A stretch of 64,000 bases of DNA from Adiantum capillus-veneris. Taxonomy: Eukaryota > Streptophyta > Polypodiopsida > Polypodiales > Pteridaceae. The first letter of the stretch is position 1; each line of letters opens with the position of its first letter. Below the pieces are notes generated by a model. It made no database searches. It was given only the letters and a program-made list of their open reading frames with translations, and was not told the origin of the DNA. Below, in pieces: positions 1 to 10,780 of the stretch. The stretch spans positions 131,250,018 to 131,314,017 of the forward strand of contig CM043968.1 of the NCBI GenBank assembly GCA_014529385.2, written 5' to 3'. Made by a program: the position numbers and the translations under genes.

Positions 1-1700
1 ATGGGGCAAATGAGGCCGGAGAAAATTGGAAATACATTCAAATTGTATTCAATGGAGGACCTAACAATGTTATGGAAGGAAAATAACACTCATTCTTGTT
101 TCATTGGGAGAAAATTTTGTACATTCACACCATGAAATATGTGCATAAAAATTCCCAAGATGAGCACAAGCATATGTGTGAATTGTGGTGTTGTACAAGG
201 ACTCAGGAAAAGGAAACTATCTTGTACATGACTATGTGATCTTGGTGGGCTTCTAGAAAAGTGTCCGACTATAACTTGTTGCAAATGGGTTGTTGGCTGA
301 GTTGGTGGCATGTACAGTACCCTCACTGGAGAAAACACTTCGTCGAGGTAAACATTTCCATGCAACTTTTTGATAGAGTCTGGTATTTTAGTGCTTGAAT
401 GCAATCCCATAATAACAATATGTTGCATAAAGTGGATGATATCTCTTACATTCCGACTACAAACCTTGTTGAAATCAAAACACACAAGTTGGCATGCAGG
501 TCAAGGAAACAAAGAAATAATGAGCTTGTATGATGCATGCATGTCTAATATATCAAATACTTTGCTTCGAACTGTGAAGATGCTTGCTTTTGGTGAGGGT
601 AGACATCATGAAGCCAGACCATCTACATAAAAACTTGCTTGTTGGACAAAACAAGGCCAAGCTGCACCGTGCCCAATTTCTATTGCTAGAGAGATTGAGG
701 ATTGAATCAGAGGTACACCACTCTATCAACAACCGGAAATGGAGGGAGATAATATCATAGTAGCCAAGAAAAAAATAGGTCAGGACAGTGATCTATGAGG
801 AGGAGAATGCTTCACATCAACGTGAGTATCTCACTCAAAACATCATGTGAGCTAGTAGAGGTCTCGAAGAAACTACCAGAGTGGCCAATCAAGTAGTTGA
901 AGAACACAACATTGGGCTAGTGGTTGAGGAGATAGATATTCATAAGACAATGTAGGAAATCCATCGTATACCAAAGGGAAGCAGGGCTCAATGTCAAGGG
1001 TGGTTAGGATCTAGAATCGGTAATGCAAAAAGAAATAAAGAACAAGGGTGTAGGCAGTATTGCACCATCCTTTTGGGGTGTTCGGACATGGGAAAGGTGT
1101 GATGTTAGTGCTCACGGTAATGGTTCAAAGGCACATTTCATGTGGTTTTTCAATGATAGGGTGGATCACACATGGCATATCCGTAACACAATCACTCAAT
1201 TCCCTACAAGAGTCCCAAGTATATGACCGATGGAAAATGGAACAAACATAATTGCTTCATAGTTGCTAGAATCGGAGACAAGAGGCTTCATAGTAAATAA
1301 GGTTGAAATTAAGGAAACCAATATTGTGCATTGTTGGCCAGGAGTATCAATACAAGCCTCCAAGAGAGTTGAGTTGACAGTAACCATGGAAGCCCGTATT
1401 GTGCAGTACACTCTGGTGAAAGCAGGTATGCATGAAAAATTCATAGTAAAGACATCTTCTTGACAAGTATGGGGCGAGAGGTGTGAATTTCATGTTGCAA
1501 GTAGCCCAATGTGTATGTGTGGAGACTTTGTAGAACGATTAGCACAAAGAAAACCATATATGGCCTGCAAGCATATTTACTTCATCTTCTTTCAGTACTT
1601 TGGCTTGGATTTAAACCACAATATGTTTATCCATCGGAACAAGATGACAAATGAGGATCTGCTTTGTGTGTTCAACTATCATCATACATCATAAATTAGA
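1..1700. other. Decayed, unrecognised coding-like region
   Basis: No intact gene is seen. The longest open stretch is a minus-strand frame of 131 codons at 90-485 that matches no family I know. On the plus strand, 660-1690 reads as short open pieces in changing frames, separated by stops, as expected of an old pseudogene or transposon body. Around 880-930 one piece has a charged, helix-like composition. No motif identifies it. Confidence 0.3.
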
Positions 1701-1758
1701 ATTATTATTAAGTTGTTTTGATCAAATCCCCTAGTAGTGCAAATGATTTTGTAGTCTA

Positions 1759-2945
1759 TTGAGGATTGATCCCTATTAGATCGGTCCATTTAAGTAATCC
1801 ATATGTACCAGCCATGAGTCTACGTACATTCATTAATTGTCATGTAAACATGGATATGTACTTATGTCAATTCCTTGAATATAGGCATTGACAAATAAAG
1901 ACGAGATTATTACCCGGTGGTCCTGATCTCCATGCACCTCTAGATCGAGGTGTGGAAGGATCGAGCATATGGCTAGAGAATATGAGGTAGTTAGAGCTAG
2001 TGGAAAATTGTAGACAAAATACAAACCAACTTCAAAAACACCAATTAACTTTGTCAAACAAAGTAAAATAACGCAAATGGACCTAATAATGTAAATAGCT
2101 TTAGGAACACAAAAGAATTCCAAAAACGTAAATGATCTTCAGAAATGGCAATCTGTTGAGGATAGGTTTTTATTAGATCGATCCATTTAAGCAATCTGCA
2201 TGTACTAGATTAGGGTTTGTATTGGATCTACGTACAAGCATTGTCATGTAGAGATGGGTGTATACTTATGTCAAACCCTCAAATATAGGCATTGACCAAT
2301 AAAGACGAGATTATTACCTGGTGGTCCTGATCTTGGTGCACCTCTATAACAAGGTGTGCAAGAATCCGGCATGGTTGGAGAATGTGAGGTAGCTAGAGCT
2401 AGTGGCAAATGGTAGAAAAATACAAACGGACTTCAAAAATGCAAACAAACTTCAGAAACCGCTTGTGTACTTCAAAAACGCAAACAAAATCTGACGAACA
2501 AAGTAAAATAACGCAAACGGACTTCAATAACACAAATAGACTTCAAAAATGCAAACCAATTTCAAAAATGCAAATGATATTAAGAAATGGCATTCTGTTG
2601 AGGATCGGTCCGTATTAGATCGGTCCATTTAAGCAGTCTGCATGTACTAGATTAGGGTTTGTATACTAGATCTACGTACATGCATTGTCATGTAGACATG
2701 GGTGTGTACTTATATTGAAGCCTCGAATATAGGAATTGATTAATAAAGATGAGATTATTATCGTGTGTTCTTGATCTCCGTGCACCTCTAGACCAAGGTG
2801 TGCGGGGATTGTGCATGGCTAGAGATTGTGAGGTAGCTAGAGCTAGCGGCAAATGGTAGAAAAAAATACAAACGGACTTCAAAAATTAGAATGAGCTTCA
2901 AAAACGCAAATGGACTTCAAAAAAGGCTTTTCACCCTCCAAAGTC
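1759..2945 (+). repeat. Three tandem copies of a 400-440 bp repeat
   Basis: Copies begin near 1759, 2156 and 2598, each at a TTGAGGAT motif followed by TTAGATCGGTCCATTTAAG. Spacings are 397 and 442 bp, and the last copy is partial. Each contains AATAAAGA(C/T)GAGATTATTA, an imperfect palindrome around GTGCACCTCTAGA, and short A-rich sub-repeats of the type ACTTCAAAAACGCAAA at its end. The reverse complement of the central ~150 bp recurs at 38261-38430, just upstream of the transposase gene of the CACTA element. This repeat is therefore probably a CACTA leader or subterminal sequence; that assignment is inference. Confidence 0.75.
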
Positions 2946-5152
2946 TTTCTAAACCTATTCTATAGATAAAAATTAATTTTCTCTCTCTACAAACCCTTCT
3001 CCAAGCTCTCCATTGCTGCAACGACCACATGCATCACCTATAGTCCAACATTAACTCTCTGCTAGTTTTCTTCCACCTCCATTGTGGCACCAAGAAATCT
3101 TCTCCCTCATCTCTTCCGCTTTCCCACCATATATTTTCATACCAAGCTAGATCCTCTCCCTTCTCTCACCTACATTACAGCATGAAGTTAGATTGTCCTC
3201 CTTCTACTCTCATCCACTCACACTACATGGAGACCTCTATTCCCAAAGGTGGTAAAAGTATGAGCTCACATAACTTGCATACCACAACAACAGGAGGTGT
3301 GAATGGTGAGTGGGCATTGCAAGGGTTCACCTCCAACATAAAGATAGAATGGTAAGAAAACTACCCTTGTAGCTTACATTTAGAGCTTGACATTATCTTT
3401 ATCTTTAATTTTATCATGCTTGAGACAACTAACCTCTTTATGGCTTTCAATGTCTAGGGCTTCACACCTCATAACATTGGGGTGTGCTATTTTGTTGATG
3501 GCTTTGATGCACCATCTAGGGTTGTGTAGCATGTGATTGAGTCTCACAATGCAAGTAAGTTATGTTACCTATGGAGAGTTATCAAAGATTCTCCTTATAA
3601 TTTCTTCTTTATATAGTTGTCACTAGATTATTAGAATGACATCATTTTATACTTTATATCTTTGTGCTCATAAAATATGGTCTTTACTTATAGAGTCAAC
3701 TTGTTTTGCAAGGACATGGCCAAATTCTTGGTTTCCAACATGCTATTGTTTCCATACTAGTATGCCTATGCCAAGCTTGACTTATAGAAAGGACAACTTG
3801 ACATGGAGAGGTTGATGTATAGAGGTGATTGATAGGTAAACAATTAACTTATTATTGATTCATGTTTCAACATACATATTTGTAAAGCCTTTGAGTTTCC
3901 ACATTTTTTGAGTAGTGTTGACAAGTGTTTGGTATCAATTCTTCTTAAATATCCCTATTCATTGGCTATTGGTAGCTATTTCTCTGGTATTGCTAAAGAT
4001 GATACCAAAAGCTATCACCTTGTGAACTAGATTGTTAAATTGTGGAGTTGACTTCTACTATGTAGCTCATGTGGATAGAGAAAGTCTAAACATAAATTAT
4101 ACATATATACATTATTAACATAAATGAATATATGAAACACTAGTGCCTATGTAAAATGCTAATCAAGAGACCTTTGGTTGGATACTATAACAATAGAGGT
4201 AAATTGTGGTTTCAAATATCAAAGGAATGCCTTTACCAAAAGATTCCCAAGAACAGGGGGTAGACACAAGGAAGTAAAAACTGGCTCCTTGTTTGCTCAA
4301 TTTCTAGTATTTAATGCTAAGTGCACAAGATTTTTGAGGCCTTTGACCCGCCTTTGAACACATAGCAAAATGGGGGGGAGGGGGGATTGAGTACATCAAA
4401 CGTTGCACCTCTATCTCATGGCCATGCATTAAAAAAAGGCCATGTTTGCATTTTTAGGCCCTAGGGACCCTCAACAAGAGGGACCACAAGGGCGTGCAAA
4501 ATGGCCAAACAGGGACCCCTGTTTGGCCATTTCACATGCCCTTAGCTATTTGGCAATTATTTAAGCAGTAAGTTTTAAGTTGTTGAACTTTTAAGCTATT
4601 TTCAACAGCTTGTAGCTCCCAATCGGATCCGAATCTATCCATGCTTGCCTCACATGAATTTCTTCATCTCATTGTGCTCTTTGACTATTGTGTGACGCAA
4701 ACAAGTCATATCTTAATTGGTTTCTCCAAAAATCAATGTGCAAGTTTGCAAATTCTTAAAAAATGATGTAAAAGATATTTTTTATTTTTTCCTTACTCTA
4801 CGGGCTCCAACGAGCATCAAAACCAAGAAATCTAGAAATACTCAAACAACCAATGTTTTTCCTTGTGTTAACGGTTGTATTTACTATATACAAAACTTTT
4901 TCAAAATCTCACCTTTAAAAGTGGCTTCCAAGGAGTGTCCTAGGTAAAAATTTGAAACTAAAGGACAATAATCAAAATGGACTCAATTGTGTACAAACTT
5001 TAAAACAACCAAAACTTCATTCGAACAAAAGTTATTGCTAAAAATTCAAAAATAGGCCCCCTTGGGACTCCCCACAACGATAGAAATTAAAGGGTTCAAG
5101 GAAAGATGCGGTGTCATAAGTGCATGGTAGAAATCTCATCGAGGATTATTCC
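2946..5152. other. Gene-poor AT-rich spacer
   Basis: No gene can be supported. 2930-3180 is pyrimidine-rich and resembles an untranslated leader. A few short coding-like pieces occur near 3180-3350 and 3450-3560 on the plus strand, with internal stops and no recognisable motif. A short inverted repeat at 4488-4543 is listed separately. The rest is plain AT-rich sequence. Confidence 0.5.
4488..4543. repeat. Inverted repeat (hairpin), 27-bp arms with 2-nt loop
   Basis: The arms are symmetric about 4515.5. The inner 17 bp on each side (4499-4515 and 4516-4532) are nearly perfect, from AAATGGCCAAACAGGG across an AC loop to its complement. The outer part pairs AAGGGC with GCCCTT and has a few mismatches. 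The left arm begins within CCACAAGGGCG, the same word that starts the hairpins at 62436 and 62861, so these may belong to one family. Confidence 0.8.
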
Positions 5153-6497
5153 TTAACACTAGAATGGTAACATGACACTTTTACGTCCTTGGATACTTTT
5201 GTGTCCTGTTAAGTGACCATTTTGCTTGAATTATCTGAAGAGTATGAAAATGAATTTCTAGGTGCTATATATCCACAAAGTTGCCTTATGAGCTGAAAAA
5301 AACTTAGCATTTTTTTTGGAGTATCGATCTCACCATTAACCTTACTCTTGCACAACATTTTTGAACCTAAACTATGTGAAAAAACGGGTCCTGTTTTTGG
5401 TTTTTTTTTCAATTTTTGGCAACTATACCACTCTAAACTTTATGTTTGTGAGGTTTAGATGGCTAGGGGTTAGGCCTTCATAGTTCTCAACATGTTTTGA
5501 TGCTTGTAGGGAGAGCTAAGTGTTAAAATTGAAAGTTATGACCAATTTACAAGAATTGCATAATCCTGTTTTTTGGCCAAAATTAGCACTTTTATGAATT
5601 TTTTGGTGGCTTTCTTGATATCCAAATTCAATTTTGATTGTGTAAGTGTAATGTATAACATAAAGCTAATCTTCCTTGAGTTTTGGGGGACCTAATATGC
5701 TATATAGCATAGTATATGATGATGGTTGAGTTTTTTGATTGCTGAAGAATACGATACATTTTAGAGTATCAAGTATAACTTTCTCAATATTGCTAGTTTC
5801 TTAGGACAATTTTTTGTATTTTGTAGGTAGTAACCATATCTAAAAGACTACAAACTTGGCTATATTTTGAGTAGTTTCTATGGGTTTCTAGAGGTCATAA
5901 TGCTAAACCCAGTTTTTTCATGTTTGTTGTATTTAGCACTTTATCATTGCCCCCAAGGTTCCAATTGTAAGAGATCCATTATCCTTTTGACATGCTCCAT
6001 GGCTCATTTTGAATCCAAAGGCCCAAAGGGAACTAAGAAAACATGTATATAGTATCTGTATTGAGCATGACTATAGAAACTTTGATGATAGGTCCGCAGA
6101 ATGGCAAAAATGCAACTTTTTTGTACCTATTTTTTTTGCCCAAAAAAGAATTAGTGAGGTAAAAGCAACCATATGTTTTGGTCACCAACCCATTGAAGTT
6201 AACGGGACATTTTATCTCAGGTCCAACAAAAATCCCCACTCTTATTTATATGCAATCAACCGTAAGAAATTGCTGTTTTGGGCAAAATGCACTAGTCCAT
6301 CAACTTTGGAGGCTTGTAGTCACCAAGGGATGAGAAAACTTACAAGTTTCTCATTTTTTCCATATGTAGTAATTATTGAACTACAAGCTTATGAAAGGAT
6401 TTTTCAAAATGAGTGGATCTACTATGGTTTTGGAATTTTTTCCCAAAACCCTGAAAGGACACTTTTATGTCCTGTTAGGTTACCATTCTAGTGTTAA
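5153..6497. mobile_element. Candidate 1.35 kb non-autonomous DNA transposon with terminal inverted repeats
   Basis: The left end TTAACACTAGAATGGTAAC (5153-5171) is an exact inverted copy of the right end at 6479-6497. Further in, both ends carry related GTCCTGTTA and ACACTTTTA words. The outermost TTAA is palindromic, so the target duplication could be TA or TTAA, or the letters may belong to the repeat; the superfamily is therefore unclear. The interior is AT-rich. Its longest open frame (160 codons, 6009-6491 plus) has no transposase motif, so the element would need a helper in trans. Confidence 0.65.
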
Positions 6498-7254
6498 AGA
6501 TCTCTTTTACTTTATCATGCCTTCTCATGTACAATCTTACCAAACCAAAAAAGAAATTACATTTTAAATGCCTACAAATCTTATTTAACTTATTAAACAA
6601 TCTTAGAATATGGTAGACCTAGAGTGCTCTTACACATCAACAAATAAAAAAGTCCAAATTTCTTTTCATTGACTTTGATAAGCATACATTCATGAATAGC
6701 TTACAGGGGTAGTGTGGTTATAGTTCTTGCATCCATTCCATGACATGGTATGCTCATGGGGTGACCTATCACATACAAATATCTTTGGTGGGTGTGCCCT
6801 CATGTTAGGAAAGGGTGTGTTGTTGATGGAAAGATGTTGTATTGTCCTACTAGAGATCTCTCCATGTTAGCATAATGTTTCTTGGTGTAGTGAGAGCCAC
6901 ATTTCTTGAGGAGAGCTTTGTGTCACCGTAAAAGATTCATGTTCTGCCAATTCCTTGAGCCATTGTTGCAAACACCACCACTCAACTAGCATAGTAAGAG
7001 GTCACATTGTACCATGACGTGTTAGAGACATGCTCTTCAAATAGAAACATGTATGAATTCAACATTTGCAATCTGTATAATAAAGACACTTGTTAAGTAT
7101 ATGTTGTACAAATTTGCAAGTATTTCCATCCAATTGGTAATAAACAATCCTAAACTATACATTACAATGAGATTACCTACTTCCAATAAGTTGTTTTAGA
7201 GAAAAGAGGTGATACATAACCTCTCTAACCTTTGACCTTTCACTATTTGACACT
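6498..7254. other. Spacer with nothing recognisable
   Basis: AT-rich sequence without a supported open frame, repeat or motif. Confidence 0.4.
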
Positions 7255-7317
7255 CATCAATTTCAGCACTAAAGCAACCTTTGTTCCAAGTACTGCAAAA
7301 CAAGGAGAGGCAAGACC

Positions 7318-7560
7318 TTAGACTTCAAAGTCTATGATAAAAAAAACACAACCAAAAGTAAGAAGTATATTGTTCCCTTGCACCAAGGGGTGTTCTTTCA
7401 AAAATGAGATCGTCTTGGCAAGCGTCATAATGTGGGCATCCTTTTCCTCCATTTTTTGTAGGAGAGTTTCAACCTCTGTCTCCAAAGAGGTAATACTTTG
7501 TTGTAATGCCATTGCTTTGAGCTGAAGCGATTGACATCCGTGCATTTAGAAATGCAAAGA
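7318..7560 (-). pseudogene. Coiled-coil coding fragment, unassigned
   Basis: A minus-strand frame of 75 codons (7545-7318) encodes a heptad-like stretch around LETEVETLLQKMEEKDAHI followed by a leucine-containing helix. Coiled coils of this kind occur in the accessory proteins of plant CACTA elements. No other domain accompanies it and the flanks carry stops. It could be an exon remnant of a minus-strand element or a chance open frame. Confidence 0.3.
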
Positions 7561-7689
7561 AGCACATGCACCCATAGAAAAATGCTTGAAATATCCCAAC
7601 GAGCTAGCTTCTCCCCCTCTATGTTGTTCAAGTTGCTCCGCAGAGCAAGCAAGTGTGTGAAGGATTATAGGTTGAGGTCGAAGTGATTC

Positions 7690-7921
7690 ATGATCAAAGT
7701 GCACAGTGAAGGAATGATGTAATTGAGGATTTTTAGTTGGAGGTCAGTGGTGGTAAGCAGATGCATGAACCTAGATATGAGCTTTCAAATACTCAAGTTG
7801 ATGTGAAGAGTGATGAACAAGTGGATTTTGATGATGAAGATGAAAAAGTATAGATTGAGGTAGACACCTTTGGTGCATCAACTCTCATAGAAGATGAGAG
7901 ATTGACTACTGATTTGTCCTA
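7690..7921 (+). pseudogene. Possible acidic tail of a CACTA TNP2-like transposase
   Basis: The plus strand reads as an Asp/Glu-rich segment (VDFDDEDEK and following) with internal stops, ending shortly before the Transposase_24-like remnant that starts at 8061. CACTA elements usually carry the TNP2 gene followed by a second gene on the same strand, and TNP2 proteins often end in an acidic tail. The order fits, but the similarity rests on composition and position only. Confidence 0.3.
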
Positions 7922-8060
7922 AAAACTCTTTTAATTAGTCTACAACATTGGATAGATATAATGAGTTGTGTTGCAGCTTTTTTTCTTTATTATTTGCATT
8001 GCTTAAGCTGTTCTTTTATAAATATGTGAACTAATGTATTGTATATGTGTTATTTGTGTA

Positions 8061-9062
8061 TCTATAGCCATGGCCAATGACAACGATACATTCCCTCCTA
8101 GTTTTAGTTTTCCAGTCACTTTGGTCGGCATGTCACCAGAGAAGATGGATTCCTTTTTGTCAAAATTCACATCACATCAGGTTGCTTATGCACAAAACCT
8201 TTGGGGATCTAGTCCCTCTAGACCTAGTATGGTTGTCCCTATACCTAGGACTAGTGTGTCCCCTACACCGACCGGCCCTACACCTCAGTCGAGTGTGCCA
8301 ATTACACCGACGGTTCGTTCTTCTTTGAGACAAGGTAGGCCTCATTCTGGAGGAGGTGGTTGTTGTGGTAGTGGTTCTACCCATGCGTCTACACCATTGA
8401 GAGAGTGTCCACCACTCTCTTCAGTAGATAGTTCACCAATTAACACACCACGTATATCTTGGGGATCCCACGAGTATGATCCTAGCAAATGTGTACAAGA
8501 CCAGGGATGGAGCTATTGTGGTAGATAGGGTCAAAAAGGCCATGCAACAGAGGATTTGGTAGCCTTATATAGTTCAGTTGGCCACTGTATGATGCATATT
8601 TGGAATGATGAAAGAAATAATCACATTGTCAAGCCCATTCAACCAAAGAGTACATACTGACAGAGGGGTACAATCCAGTCTTGAATGATTGGATCTGGAG
8701 CGTGGCGATTGCCACAATGTCACACCATCTATCAGAGACAAGAAACGGGTACATGGATGGCAGTCCAAAGCTGGCATGGTTAGATACAAGGGAGTGGGTG
8801 GGGATTGCACGAGAGACACATGACAATCGTGAGATTTCAACAACAAAGAGATATAGCTAGAGCAAGGTTGGAGTCTTTTGGAGCATCACACCTTGGGAGT
8901 GGGGGCTACGACACTCTTCGACATGTGTTTGTAAGTATTATATGTATGCTTTAAATTGCCGAAAATATATATTTTATTTGAATATTTATCTTATGGTTAA
9001 TTGTTTTTTTTGCAGAAAGTTTCCATGAAGCACCCTCCAGCACGCCAAGAGGAGGCATTACC
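8061..9062 (+). pseudogene. Broken CACTA ORF2 (Transposase_24-like) remnant
   Basis: From the start codon at 8061 a frame of 155 codons runs to 8528. It encodes a Ser/Pro/Thr-rich protein with a GGGGCCGSGSTHASTP block that matches the GGGRGCCGDSAADASTP block in the ORF2 protein of the CACTA element at 33-34.5 kb. Past 8528 coding similarity continues in shifting frames, including WSVAIATMSHHLSETRNGYM and a WLDTREW motif, up to about 9060. Stops and frameshifts show it is dead. The part from 8406 onward is duplicated almost exactly at 46176-46833. The parent element was probably a plus-strand CACTA whose leader may be the repeats at 1.8-2.9 kb. Confidence 0.6.
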
Positions 9063-9179
9063 ATGAGGGTGACATCCTCTACATATATACTTTTTTGTAG
9101 TTGTGGTGATCTTGATACAGTTGTGCTCATTCATTGTATACATGTACAGTTTGACGTTTATGTTTGTGGTTTTTCATTT

Positions 9180-9950
9180 AGTTTACAATTATGATTATGA
9201 TTGGAAATTAGGTTATGGTTACAGTTTCGTAATTATAGTATGGCAATCATGTTATGGTTATGGTATGGCAATCAGGTTATGGTTATGGTTTTGCAATTAT
9301 GGTATGGTAATCATGTTATGATTATGGTACGGCAAGTAGGTTATGGAACCCAAGTTGGGTAAAAGCGTGGTTTGGTGGTACAAAAAAAGGACCTATTTGA
9401 CTTCTACAAATGAAAAAGTGGGGACTGGTAAAATTTTTGTAGTTTAGGTCAAAATTTTTCGGACCTTGTGGTTTTAGATTCTCGTTTTGAAGATCTATCC
9501 ATTGATATATAGTATGATAGGTAGTTTTCATGTGACATGTAGAAATTGTAGCTCAAAGATTTGTCAAAGGTGTTGTCAAGGACAGTCCTTTTTGTACCAC
9601 CAAAGCGTGCTTTTAGCGGGTTATGGTTTTGCAAATATGGTTTGGCAATAAGGTTATGGTTTTGCAATTATAATATGGCAATCATGTTATGGTTATGGTA
9701 TGGCAAGCAGGTTATGGTTATGGTTTTGCAAATACGGTTTGACAATCAGGTTATGGTTATGGTATAGCAAGCAGGTTATGGTTATGGTTATGATTTTGCA
9801 AATATGGTTTGGCAATCACCTTATGGTTAAGGTATGGAAATTACGTTATGGTTATGGTATGGCAATCAGGTTATGATTATGGTTTTGCAATTATGATGTG
9901 AATATCGTAACAGTTTTTGAGTTATGTTACATTTATGGTTTAAGAATCTT
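9180..9950. repeat. GGTTATGG minisatellite (A1), interrupted by a MITE
   Basis: Degenerate tandem monomers of ~25 bp (GGTTATGGTTATGGTATGGC plus AATCA) and ~39 bp (the same with TTTTGCAATTATGG inserted) alternate irregularly. The array is interrupted by the element at 9360-9615. Related arrays lie at 12400-12858, 24693-24890, 27375-27790, 46960-47600 and 50045-50410. Confidence 0.85.
9360..9615. mobile_element. 256-bp MITE with ~30-bp terminal inverted repeats
   Basis: The left end TAAAAGCGTGGTTTGGTGG pairs with the right end, whose complement reads TAAAAGCACGCTTTGGTGG. Similarity continues through GTACAAAAA and GGAC, giving three mismatches and one small gap over ~30 bp. The element sits inside the minisatellite. 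An equal-length copy occupies the matching place in A3 (47128-47383). No clear target duplication could be set, because the flanks are themselves repetitive. Confidence 0.75.
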
Positions 9951-10721
9951 CTTGTCATTATGGTTACGGTTTTCAAATCATGGTAAAGTTCTCGCTTGAA
10001 ATGTTCATAATGTTATACTTGCGGTTTTCAAGTCATGTTTTACTTATGGTCAGAAAATCTTCATGTCGATGTGCCTACGGTATCAGTTCCCAACCCTCTC
10101 TGTCCAGAAAATTTTTTGTAGGTTTTGGCATTGATACAGGTGTCAGAATGTGCCTTGCAATAGGCATCGATATGCACACTGTTATCAGTGCTGGAATGAT
10201 ATAACAAAAAATGACGCTTATTTCAACGGTTATACCTACGCTCATTTCACCGTTTATTCCGATGATAAGTATACTAGCATGCATACCAACAATACGATAC
10301 CGATGTTGATATAGATGCTTATACCAGGGCTTTTGCTTCTGCAACCAAAATTATTATCATCGATACATGTGTCGATATTCGCACGACGTGTTGTAGTGCA
10401 ACCAAAAAATCCCTTGATGTTGTAGCCATTTCGAATGTCTCAGTAGTGTCCTTAGGGCTACAAACTTCACCTTCATGTTACTCTAGTATAAAAACATGAG
10501 GAAATGAAGGTCCTTCATCCTCTACAACCCAAGTTGACTTGGTTCACTGATTAAGAGACCACTAGCAAGTCCTCTAATGGGGTTTGTGGCCCTGCGTTGT
10601 GGGATAGCAACAACATTGGGAGATTACAGCTGATTGAGTAGCAAACAGACAATCCAGAGTAAAACCTGCAGGCTACAACGAGGCCTTTGCAAGTCATCCA
10701 GATTCATTGTACACTTTAATA

Positions 10722-10724
<3 letters not shown>

Positions 10725-10777
<53 letters not shown>
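10725..10777. repeat. (CT)n microsatellite in A1
   Basis: About 26 perfect CT dinucleotides, preceded by AATAAAAAA and followed by GTCTTTGCCCAGATT. The B sub-units carry a GT run at the matching place, and A3 has a much shorter CT run (48431-48452), so this site varies fast. Confidence 0.95.

Positions 10778-10780
<3 letters not shown>

Noticed and set aside
5153-6497. Calling the TIR element a CACTA because its end contains CACTAG
   Set aside because: The repeat extends outward to TTAA and no 3-bp duplication or CACTA protein is present.
9200-9330. Telomere-like repeat
   Set aside because: The GGTTATGG words resemble no plant telomere (TTTAGGG) and the monomers are irregular and long.
10075-10344. 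Minus-strand 89-codon frame conserved in A1, A2 and A3
   Set aside because: Conservation follows the near-identity of the duplicates. B copies keep only parts and the composition is not protein-like.
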